From assembly GCA_029260035.1 (NCBI GenBank), contig JAJDEA010000205.1, positions 1 through 46,561 of the forward strand: a stretch of DNA of 46,561 nt. Reading direction: 5' to 3'. The notes under the pieces were generated by a model that was not told the DNA's origin, searched no databases, and saw nothing but the letters and a program-made list of their open reading frames with translations. The stretch is from Phycisphaerae bacterium (GTDB taxonomy: Bacteria; Planctomycetota; Phycisphaerae; UBA1845). Shown one piece after another: positions 34,241 to 41,687 of this stretch. The position numbers were made by a program, and so were the translations under genes. The first letter of the stretch is position 1. Each line of letters opens with the position of its first letter.

Positions 34241-34457
34241 GGCGAATATCTTTCTTTGTTTGATTTTGTTTCATCCGAAGAACGGAATCTGTCATGAGCC
34301 GCAGCAGTTCGGCGTTTTTTTTCGGCCCGCGCGCTTGGGCTAAATGCGTTTGCATGATGTGATCGCGATCCTGTGGCGTTAGTTCCTGCAAATATTTTTG
34401 CATCATCTTCCGAAGCAATTCCGCCCGGTCTTGTGTTGATTGATGATTTGCGTTCAT
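34230..34457 (-). CDS. Small helical protein of unknown function
   Basis: The 75-residue polar protein (MNANHQSTQDRAELLRKMM...) is predicted to be almost all helical and ends in a basic tail. I do not recognise the family. It contains RDHIMQTH, which fits the loose HEPN signature R-x(4-6)-H, but the protein is much shorter than HEPN domains, so this may be chance. The start could instead be the GTG at 34490, overlapping the stop of the upstream uvrA half (GTGA). The stop overlaps the nucleotidyltransferase start by 11 bases. It might be the partner of that enzyme in a toxin-antitoxin-like pair. Confidence 0.6.
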   Translation of the reverse strand: MNANHQSTQDRAELLRKMMQKYLQELTPQDRDHIMQTHLAQARGPKKNAELLRLMTDSVLRMKQNQTKKDIRRES

Positions 34458-34486
34458 CGCCTGTTCTCGTTTGAGGTGAGTTCGTT

Positions 34487-36358
34487 TCACTTACTCAGTT
34501 TCCGCAGTCGCTTACTCGCCTTGGCTGGCTTTGTGACGGGCCTTCGTTTAGTCGGCACTTCGATTTTCTCGTCGCCCCGCAAGTATCGTCCGGTGACGGA
34601 TCGTTTGCAGCGTGTTACCTTAGCCATATCCCCATGCACAACCACTTCGCCGCCACGCACTCCCGGTCCCGGGCCGAAATCGACAATCTCATCGGCCATC
34701 CACATCGTTTGTTCATCGTGTTCCACAACAATGACCGTATTGCCGAGGTCGCGAAGGTGGCACAAAGATTTTAACAAACGCTCATTGTCTCGCGCGTGCA
34801 GCCCGATGCTGGGTTCATCCAAGATATACAGAACGCCAACAAGCCCCGCCCCGATTTGGCTGGCGAGCCTTATCCGCTGCGACTCGCCGCCCGACAGCGT
34901 CGGCGCGGTTCGATCCAACGCAAGGTATTCCAGCCCAACATCACACAAGAAACCGAGGCGCCCTCGTATTTCCTTGATCGCATCTTCGCCAATCTTTTTC
35001 TGCAAACTGGACAACGTTAGTCCGTCGAAAAAATCACGCGCCTCATTTATCGGCAGGGCTGAAATCTGCTCGATTGTCTTGTCGCCGATGCGAACCGAAA
35101 GCGCCTGTCGATTGAGTCGAGCACCATGACAATCCACGCATCGCGTCTTACGCATATATTTTTCGTAATACGCTCGCACCATGTTTGATTTTGCCTTGCG
35201 GTGTTTGTCGCGCAGCTCAGCGATGATCCCGTCAAAAGTGCCACCGTGGCGCCAAACTCCGCCCGACCATCGCCATTCGAATGTCAAATGCTTATCGCCT
35301 AAGCCGAAGAGCAGCGCATCGCGAGCTTTTTTTGGGAGTTTTTTCCAAGGCGTCTTGAGGTCGAAGCCAACGCTCTCAGCGACGCCTCGGTAAATGTGTC
35401 GGCGCCATTTTCCAATGCGTGTACGCATTGGTTCGATCGCCAATTTCAAGAATGACTTGCGCGGATCAGGCACTAGTTTTTTGGGGTCAAAATCGAAAAC
35501 TGTACCAATGCCGTCACAGGCAAGACACATCCCTGTCGGCGAGTTGAAACTGAAGAGTTGCGGCGAGGGCGGCTCCAAACTGATCCCGCAATGCGTGCAG
35601 GCGTATTCAGACGACATCAAAATGTCATGGCCATCACCATCAAGCACATGAACTACAAGCATTCCGTCGCCCAGCCTCAGTGCATTCTCAACAGCTTCTG
35701 CCATTCGCGCGCGGGAGGGATTGGTGACAGCAAGCCGATCGACAACGACCTCGATATCATGACGAATGTTTCTTGAAAGGCTTGGAGCTTTGGCGAGCTT
35801 CACGACATTTCCATCCACACGGACCCGCGCATAGCCCTGCCGAATCATGTCGTCGAACAGGTCTCGATGTTCTCCCTTCTTCCCGCGAACGACGGGCGCG
35901 AGAATCAAGACCTTGCTTTCCGCCGGCAGGTCGTAAATCCTCGCCAGGATTTGCTCGCGCGTTTGCGCGGTAATCGGCTTGCTACACTTCGTGCAATCCT
36001 GTCGCCCAATGCGTGCAAAGAGTACGCGCAAATAATCGTGAATTTGCGTAATGGTTCCGACGGTACTTCTCGGATTCCAGCCACTGGTTTTTTGCTGAAT
36101 GGAAATCGACGGGCTAAGCCCGGTAATGAGATCAACGTCCGGCTTGGCCAGTTGGCCTAAGAATTGGCGGGCGTAAGAACTGAGCGATTCGACGTAGCGT
36201 CGTTGTCCTTCCGCGAAAAGCGTGTCGAAAGCGAAGCTGCTTTTCCCGCTCCCCGAAACACCCGTAAAACAAACGAGTTTCCCTCGTGGGATTGATAAGG
36301 TGACATCGCGCAAGTTATGCTCGCGCGCGCCTTTTACTTCTATTTTGCTCGGTTCCAC
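34487..36358 (-). CDS. Separate N-terminal half of UvrA
   Basis: The 623-residue protein matches only the first half of UvrA: the N-terminal Walker A GVSGSGKS (about 36-43), GQRRYVESLSSYARQFL, the UvrB-binding region (about 120-240), the zinc sites CTKC, CTHCG and CVDC, and the signature LSGGESQRIRLASQ and DEPSIGLHARD. It ends in a basic tail (KASKRLRKLSK) where normal UvrA would continue into the second half. The second half of this unit appears to be the first module of the large UvrA downstream, beyond two small genes. The start is a GTG at 36356-36358 with AGGG five bases upstream. The frame and motifs are intact, so this is not a decayed pseudogene. Confidence 0.92.
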   Translation of the reverse strand: MEPSKIEVKGAREHNLRDVTLSIPRGKLVCFTGVSGSGKSSFAFDTLFAEGQRRYVESLSSYARQFLGQLAKPDVDLITGLSPSISIQQKTSGWNPRSTVGTITQIHDYLRVLFARIGRQDCTKCSKPITAQTREQILARIYDLPAESKVLILAPVVRGKKGEHRDLFDDMIRQGYARVRVDGNVVKLAKAPSLSRNIRHDIEVVVDRLAVTNPSRARMAEAVENALRLGDGMLVVHVLDGDGHDILMSSEYACTHCGISLEPPSPQLFSFNSPTGMCLACDGIGTVFDFDPKKLVPDPRKSFLKLAIEPMRTRIGKWRRHIYRGVAESVGFDLKTPWKKLPKKARDALLFGLGDKHLTFEWRWSGGVWRHGGTFDGIIAELRDKHRKAKSNMVRAYYEKYMRKTRCVDCHGARLNRQALSVRIGDKTIEQISALPINEARDFFDGLTLSSLQKKIGEDAIKEIRGRLGFLCDVGLEYLALDRTAPTLSGGESQRIRLASQIGAGLVGVLYILDEPSIGLHARDNERLLKSLCHLRDLGNTVIVVEHDEQTMWMADEIVDFGPGPGVRGGEVVVHGDMAKVTRCKRSVTGRYLRGDEKIEVPTKRRPVTKPAKASKRLRKLSK

Positions 36359-36463
36359 AATAGCCCTATATTAGCAGGTTCACTCGTTCGGCAAACCCTT
36401 GGAGAGGAAGGGGCGGCTAGCGCATCCTGGCCAGCTGATTCACTCACGCAGATCAATCAAGAC

Positions 36464-37111
36464 TTAGGAATTGTCCGTTTGCTCTTTGCTGGCAGGCTTG
36501 GACGCAACGCGCGGCTTCAGTGTCCGCGCTCCCGGCACAAATGACAGCGTACGAACGCGCCAATAGCCGGAATCTTTCACGAGAACCGTATTCAACACGA
36601 CGCGTGCGTTGGGGGTGCCGGATGGGTCCGCCAACTCAAGGAAGACTCGACATCCCTCGATGCCTTGCTTTGTCTTTTGTGGCTTTTGTTTGCGAAATCG
36701 AGCTTTGGCTTTTTCCCAATCGGTATCAATATCCTGGACATAATAAGCTACGACCGGAGTCCAGTGGTAGACAACGCGGTAAAGCTGCTCTCTTGGTGTT
36801 CTGCCGAATGCGTTGATCTTACGAATTTCATTCGCCGCTGATACGTCGAACTGAACGTCCAAAGCCTTCTTGCGCTCATCCGGCGTCGATGCGAGAAAGT
36901 CGTCGCGAATTGCATTCAACAATACAAACGTCACTTGCTCGGGTGTAGCATTTTGGTCCAGAGTCAATCCGTAATGCGAAACCGTGCGTACCTGAACGTC
37001 ATCCGGGATCACTTTGTCAGCAAGGCGGGCATCCTGGCTGCACCCAGCCGAAAAACCAATCGCAGCCGAAACGGCGCAAATGTGCCAACAGTATTTTGAT
37101 TGATTGTTCAT
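36464..37111 (-). CDS. Lipoprotein of unknown function
   Basis: The 215-residue precursor has a lipoprotein signal ending in GFSAGC (cysteine near residue 24). The mature part mixes helices and strands: VTFVLLNAIRDDFLAS, EIRKINAFGRTPREQLY, WTPVVAYYVQDI and a C-terminal strand pair (VFLELADPSGTPNARVVLN, GYWRVRTLSFVPG). This resembles NTF2-like or SnoaL-type cone folds, but the assignment is weak. I start it at the ATG at 37109-37111. It lies 105 bases upstream of the separate uvrA half on the same strand, and could be co-transcribed with it or not. Confidence 0.65.
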   Translation of the reverse strand: MNNQSKYCWHICAVSAAIGFSAGCSQDARLADKVIPDDVQVRTVSHYGLTLDQNATPEQVTFVLLNAIRDDFLASTPDERKKALDVQFDVSAANEIRKINAFGRTPREQLYRVVYHWTPVVAYYVQDIDTDWEKAKARFRKQKPQKTKQGIEGCRVFLELADPSGTPNARVVLNTVLVKDSGYWRVRTLSFVPGARTLKPRVASKPASKEQTDNS

Positions 37112-37243
37112 CTGGAAGCGCAGTCTAACAATCCGAGCGTGCATTGCAACGGGCGGCGCTTGTGAGCGCTACCCCCATCGGCTAAACTTGTGAGTTGTCG
37201 TGAGAATCGGCCTTTTCGCGAGAAGCTGATCAAGATCAAAGCC

Positions 37244-37771
37244 ATGCCTGAGTTCAATAATAATCTCTGGGCGCCGTGGCGAATGGAATACATCCGTTCG
37301 CTGGACCAGCAGCAAAAAGAGCAAGGCTGTTTCCTTTGCGACTATTGGCAACATCCCGAACAGGATGATCTCAATCATGTTGTCTGGCGGGGCGACGCCG
37401 CTTACGTTGTGATGAATCGGTTTCCTTACACCAACGGCCATTTGCTGATTTCACTTGCAGCCCATGTTGGCGATCTGGCCGTTGTGCCGGATCAAGCCTT
37501 TGCCGAAATGTCGCATCTCATTCGCCAAAGTGTTCAACTTCTTCAACGTACGGTAAAGGCTCAAGGATTCAACATCGGATACAATATTGGCTTGTGTGCC
37601 GGGGCCGGTCTTCCCGACCACATCCATGCCCATGTTGTGCCGCGATGGAATGGCGACACCAATTTCATGGCCGTATTGGGAGACAGCAGAGTGGTGCCGG
37701 ATTCTCTAGACGCACTTCACAAGGAGCTTGTCATAGCTGCCGAAGACGCCGGACTCGGTACTTCACGTTAG
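37244..37771 (+). CDS. HIT-family hydrolase
   Basis: The 175-residue protein has the histidine-triad motif HIHAHVVPRW (about residue 125) and the GNxxHLL-like segment NGHLLISLAAH. The N-terminal NNNLWAPWRMEYI and CFLCDYW match the HIT branch related to ATP adenylyltransferase, which acts on nucleotide phosphoryl bonds such as Ap4A. Both cysteines of the FLC motif are visible and may bind zinc. It ends 15 bases before dgt on the same strand, so the two nucleotide-cleaning enzymes are probably co-transcribed. Confidence 0.88.
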   Translation: MPEFNNNLWAPWRMEYIRSLDQQQKEQGCFLCDYWQHPEQDDLNHVVWRGDAAYVVMNRFPYTNGHLLISLAAHVGDLAVVPDQAFAEMSHLIRQSVQLLQRTVKAQGFNIGYNIGLCAGAGLPDHIHAHVVPRWNGDTNFMAVLGDSRVVPDSLDALHKELVIAAEDAGLGTSR

Positions 37772-37786
37772 TTTCACGTCGCCAAC

Positions 37787-38977
37787 ATGACAGACCGCTC
37801 GCACATTTCCAATCCGATATTGGCTCCGTACGCTACGCAAACGCCCGGGGCTACAAGCAGAAATCATCCAGAGCCACCTGACCCGCTTCGCTCTGCATTC
37901 GAACTCGATCGACATCGCATTATCGAATGCACAGCGTTTCGAAGGCTGGAACAAAAGACGCAGGTCTTTGCACCTTCACAGCACGATCATTTTCGCACCA
38001 GGCTGACTCATTCGCTCGAAGTTTCGCATTTCGCGCGAACACTCGCGCGACAGCTTCGAGCCAACGAATCGCTCGCTGAAGCCATCGCTCTAGCACACGA
38101 CCTCGGGCATCCGCCGTTCGGCCATGCGGGCGAAGCGGCTCTTGAGCAGGCTATGCAGGACCATGGTGGGTTTAATCATAATACTCACGCGCTGCGGGTG
38201 GTCGATTTTCTCGAACACCCTTTCCCCGGCTTTCGAGGGCTAAACCTGACATACGAAACACGCGCGGGGCTGCTTACGCATGACACTCGGTACGATCAAC
38301 CTGGTATCTCGGATAAGATCAGCTCATCCGACTTTGTCAGCACAGCGGAGCAGGATTGTGCGACTGCTTCGGCGGGTGGTGCTATTTCGACGGGAGCTTC
38401 GGTCGAGTCGCAGATTGTTTCCATTGCGGATCGCGTTGCTTACGATTGTCACGACCTCGAAGACGCTATCGGTGCGGCGTTGATCGATTTTAGTGATCTC
38501 GCAAGTGTCAAGATCTGGCAGAACGCGTCTCGGGGCTTCGGGGCGAAACAGGAAGATCAAAACATCCACGCCATCCGCCGTGTTGTTTTGGACAACATCA
38601 TCAATGATCTCTTGAGCGACGTTGTCGAAACAGCGAAGGTAGCGCTTGAATCCAACCCCACTGTTCATGAGGTGTATTCCTTAAACCTGGCGATGGTGGC
38701 TTTTTCAGATTCGATGGAACAGAAGCTGACGGAACTTGAGCACTTTTTGATGGAGAGGGTCTACCGAAATGACGCCATCGCAGACATGGACGCAAGAGGG
38801 CAAGAGATGATAAGCGACCTATTCGATGCCTATGTGAATCACCCAGCTAGAATGCCGCAGCGTTTTGTGGCGAGGATCGAAAAACAGGGCATCCACGGAG
38901 TCGTCTGCGATTACATCGCTGGCATGACGGATCGATTCTGCCGGAGCGAATACCAAAAGTTGTCGAACCGAACATAG
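37787..38977 (+). CDS. dgt: dGTP triphosphohydrolase-like HD-domain protein
   Basis: The 396-residue protein has the Dgt HD-domain pattern. RLTHSLEVSHFART near residue 80 gives the first histidine, HDLGHPPFGHAGE the HD pair, and RVAYDCHDLEDA a later acidic site. FRRLEQKTQVF and the final RFCRSEYQKL complete the family picture. Such enzymes cleave deoxynucleotides to nucleoside and triphosphate, controlling dNTP pools. Some members use other dNTPs, so the exact substrate is open. It starts at the ATG at 37787 and is followed after 31 bases by a TPR gene. Confidence 0.92.
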   Translation: MTDRSHISNPILAPYATQTPGATSRNHPEPPDPLRSAFELDRHRIIECTAFRRLEQKTQVFAPSQHDHFRTRLTHSLEVSHFARTLARQLRANESLAEAIALAHDLGHPPFGHAGEAALEQAMQDHGGFNHNTHALRVVDFLEHPFPGFRGLNLTYETRAGLLTHDTRYDQPGISDKISSSDFVSTAEQDCATASAGGAISTGASVESQIVSIADRVAYDCHDLEDAIGAALIDFSDLASVKIWQNASRGFGAKQEDQNIHAIRRVVLDNIINDLLSDVVETAKVALESNPTVHEVYSLNLAMVAFSDSMEQKLTELEHFLMERVYRNDAIADMDARGQEMISDLFDAYVNHPARMPQRFVARIEKQGIHGVVCDYIAGMTDRFCRSEYQKLSNRT

Positions 38978-39008
38978 CCAGGCTGACGGCACGTTGGGGA
39001 ATTGAATT

Positions 39009-39593
39009 ATGAACAAGGATAGGATTGAGTTTCTTGAGGTTGTGAGAGAAGTGGATCCGAAAAACCTTTCATGCCTGATCGAACTCGGCTGGCTGTATGA
39101 ATTGATTGATCACGATTTTGATCGGGCGACTTGTACGCTCGGGTACGCTACGGAGATCGAGCCACAATCAGTTGAAGCACTCTATTGGCTTGCAATAGTC
39201 CATTATCATGACAGATGCAATTTCGAAAAAGCCAAAGGTTTGTTAGAAAAAGCCCTTAAAGTCGAGCCTTTCCATGCGGCCGCATCCTCTCTTTATGGTT
39301 CTGTTTGTGGCGATCTTGACTTGCCAGCTCAGGCAATTCCCTCGTTGGAGGGAGCGATTGCGCGAGAATCTACTTGGCCGAGCTTATTCGAATCGCTCGA
39401 TTGGGCATATACCGAAATTGGAGAACTTGGCAAAGCGATTGAGTGCGCCAAGCAAAGTTTTCGACTGCAAAAGCGCTACCTCGAAGTCTCAACAGAAGAA
39501 AATTATTCCTACTATGAGGCCTGTGTGACCAGTCGCTGGACCAACAAAGAGTCGTTACGATGTACGCGATGGCGCGCCGCGAGAAAAGCCTAA
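39009..39593 (+). CDS. TPR-repeat protein, short
   Basis: The 194-residue protein contains about four TPR-like helix pairs: LSCLIELGWLYELIDHDFD, VEALYWLAIVHYHDR then KAKGLLEKALKVEP, SLYGSVCGDLDLPAQ then ALEGA-like, and a last pair with DWAYTEIGELGKAIECAKQS. TPR proteins serve as scaffolds for protein binding. There is no signal peptide. The C-terminal 20 residues (SRWTNKESLRCTRWRAARKA) break the repeat pattern and become basic, so a frameshift or truncation near 39530 is possible. It is downstream of dgt on the same strand. Confidence 0.6.
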   Translation: MNKDRIEFLEVVREVDPKNLSCLIELGWLYELIDHDFDRATCTLGYATEIEPQSVEALYWLAIVHYHDRCNFEKAKGLLEKALKVEPFHAAASSLYGSVCGDLDLPAQAIPSLEGAIARESTWPSLFESLDWAYTEIGELGKAIECAKQSFRLQKRYLEVSTEENYSYYEACVTSRWTNKESLRCTRWRAARKA

Positions 39594-39700
39594 ACGGATC
39601 ACCTTCTCGTTAGGTCCTTAATCTATAATCTTCAAGTCATGTAGGCGGATTCATTGGGCGGTCCCTATCAAACCAACAATAGAAACTATCATCTCCGCAA

Positions 39701-40141
39701 TCAGTACTTTTCCGACGTGGCGAGGTCGAAGCCTTCATGGGTAGGGCTTAGCTTGCACTTTCGGTATTCTGCCCGACACGCGTAGCAGACGGTCACTCGG
39801 CCAATCAGAAGGTAGATCGCCAAGTCCAGAAACGCAGCCGACGCGAGAATCGTCCAGCCTATGACGACCGAGGTGCGCATGAAATAAATCGCCGCTAGGC
39901 CGAAGGCAACTACTATGAACAGGCCTAGCGCTTGCGGAAAATCCTTCTTGACGAATAACTCCCGACCGCCGCAAACAGCGCATTGATCGGCGATGTTCTC
40001 CGTCTTAACGCTTTGCGAGATGGTCATCGCATGGTCCTGCTTGCAACGTGGACAGCGCATGGAATCTCCACTTTCCTCTAATGGCTCGTACTCTATGATC
40101 GCCACGCATTTGTCAGTAGGGCAGTGGTATCGAATTTGCAT
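39701..40141 (-). CDS. Zinc-ribbon membrane protein
   Basis: The 146-residue protein carries two treble-clef-type cysteine pairs (MRCPRCKQDH and DQCAVCGGRE) at the N-terminus and a third (VCYACRAEYRKC) near the end. Two hydrophobic segments lie between them (LGLFIVVAFGLAAIYF and VVIGWTILASAAFLDLAIYLL). Small zinc-ribbon proteins anchored by two helices are common in planctomycetes; function is not known. The start ATG is at 40139-40141. It converges on the TPR gene. Confidence 0.75.
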   Translation of the reverse strand: MQIRYHCPTDKCVAIIEYEPLEESGDSMRCPRCKQDHAMTISQSVKTENIADQCAVCGGRELFVKKDFPQALGLFIVVAFGLAAIYFMRTSVVIGWTILASAAFLDLAIYLLIGRVTVCYACRAEYRKCKLSPTHEGFDLATSEKY

Positions 40142-40236
40142 GATCTGTGTGCGTTTTCATTTATTGCGCAACGGTTCGCCGGAATACTATATCCAAAAGT
40201 GCCCGGAATAGGCCGTCACAGAATACGGAGCCTTTC

Positions 40237-41595
40237 TTATCCAACAACATCAAATGAGAACAGCGGCGTTACATCGTCAAGCTGGTCCAGATTCCAAGCC
40301 CGCTCGATAACTTCTTCTGCACTGGCGTCCGTGATGACCCCGTCAGCCATTCGCCGAAACTTCGCAATCACTTCGTCGTCGGTCATGGGATTGCCTGCGT
40401 GCCCTCGTGGGAAATCGACACGCTTGTTAGCCTTGGTGCCGTCGCTGCAGGTGATTGTGACGTCGTTGGGGATTCCCTTGGGATAGCCTTTGTTCATTTC
40501 TTCATCTTCGACGATAGCGGTTCGATCGATCAGATCCAAAAGCTGCGGATCTGTAAGCCGTTCGTCCTTGAAGGTGTCAAGCGTCACGTCGCCGTCAACG
40601 AGCGCAGCCGCACAGCAGTAAAACATGGAGTGGTCGGCTGTTTCGCGTGAGGTGGGGCGAAGTTTCTCCGGCTCGCTGCCGATGATGCTAACCGCTGCCT
40701 CGAAGCTGCCGATGTGGATTTTTTCGATTTTCTTGCCTTCGATTTGCGGACGGAGTTGCAGGCACGCGTCGATTGCTGATTGCGAATGGTACTCGGCGGG
40801 CCAGAATTTGATGTACGTCTTGTCGATCATGAAGTCGCCATCACTGCCGAGGATGACATCTTTGGCGCCGGGAATATCAAGCTGATTCATCAACCCCTTC
40901 GGCCCTTCAAAAATCTCGTTCGGCCCGGTCAGGCCTCTGCGCGCCAGGTCAGCAGCAAAGACGCCGTTACGCCCTGCGTTGGCAAATGCGCATGCTTTCC
41001 AGTCGGAGATTTGGCCAGTACGCGTTTGTCTTGTCGTGATATTGCAAACACCGGCCAAGCCAAGCGCATGCTCAAGTTGATTTTCGTCGAGTCCCCAAAG
41101 CTTGCCAGCAAGTAGGGCGGTAGATAGTGCCCCATAGGTGACATGATCCCAGCCCCCAGCTCGCAGGCTTGCGGCATCGCAGAGACGACACTGAATCTCA
41201 TAGCCTATGACCGTTGCAAGAATAACATCGCGCCCACCTTTGCTGCTGGTTTGAGCCACTGCGACCGCAGCTGGTATGTTGTCCGAAGGATGTGCGGGTT
41301 CGAGGCTTAGATAGGTGTCGTTGTAGTCGAGATATCGAACCATGGTTCCGTTCGCAAATGCGGCCAGGTCTGGTGACGTGCGATGGTTTGTTCCCCAAAC
41401 CGTCGCAGCTGGTGGCGGATCGTTTGCCGCCATGGCCTTCGCACGAGCCACCTTGGCGGGATTTGAATGATACGCGCCCAGCGTCGTAGCGATAGAGTCG
41501 AGCACACGACGTTTGACTTCGTGAACGGTCTTTTCCGGCAGATCTTCGTATCTCAGGCCCGTTGTCCATTGGGCCATCTTTCGTGCGATGGTCAT
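40237..41595 (-). CDS. MmgE/PrpD family protein
   Basis: The 452-residue protein belongs to the MmgE/PrpD fold, whose best-known member is 2-methylcitrate dehydratase. Evidence includes the all-helical N-terminal half (VHEVKRRVLDSIATTLGAY, NGTMVRYLDYNDTYL), the EPAHPSDNIPAA and KLWGLDENQLEHALGLAG segments, and the C-terminal region with ETADHSMFYCCAAAL. Related aconitate decarboxylases share this fold, so the reaction is not certain. No prpC or prpB lies in the window. The ATG at 41593-41595 has AGGA six bases upstream. It is downstream of the ETF reductase gene after 92 bases. Confidence 0.88.
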   Translation of the reverse strand: MTIARKMAQWTTGLRYEDLPEKTVHEVKRRVLDSIATTLGAYHSNPAKVARAKAMAANDPPPAATVWGTNHRTSPDLAAFANGTMVRYLDYNDTYLSLEPAHPSDNIPAAVAVAQTSSKGGRDVILATVIGYEIQCRLCDAASLRAGGWDHVTYGALSTALLAGKLWGLDENQLEHALGLAGVCNITTRQTRTGQISDWKACAFANAGRNGVFAADLARRGLTGPNEIFEGPKGLMNQLDIPGAKDVILGSDGDFMIDKTYIKFWPAEYHSQSAIDACLQLRPQIEGKKIEKIHIGSFEAAVSIIGSEPEKLRPTSRETADHSMFYCCAAALVDGDVTLDTFKDERLTDPQLLDLIDRTAIVEDEEMNKGYPKGIPNDVTITCSDGTKANKRVDFPRGHAGNPMTDDEVIAKFRRMADGVITDASAEEVIERAWNLDQLDDVTPLFSFDVVG

Positions 41596-41687
41596 TGTTT
41601 TCCTCGTGAAAGTTTATCCATAGAGTGTGAACCGGTGGCCAGCTAGGCTACAGGTTCGCGTTGTCAAAAAAAAATGTCATTTTCCTG

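Noticed and set aside
34487..36358. UvrA N-half as a decayed pseudogene
   Set aside because: Frame, Walker, zinc and signature motifs are all intact, and the gene ends with an overlapping downstream start, which suggests selection.
41660..41680. Nine-T run after the membrane reductase gene as an intrinsic terminator
   Set aside because: No stem precedes the T-tract; only a direct repeat of ATGACA is present.
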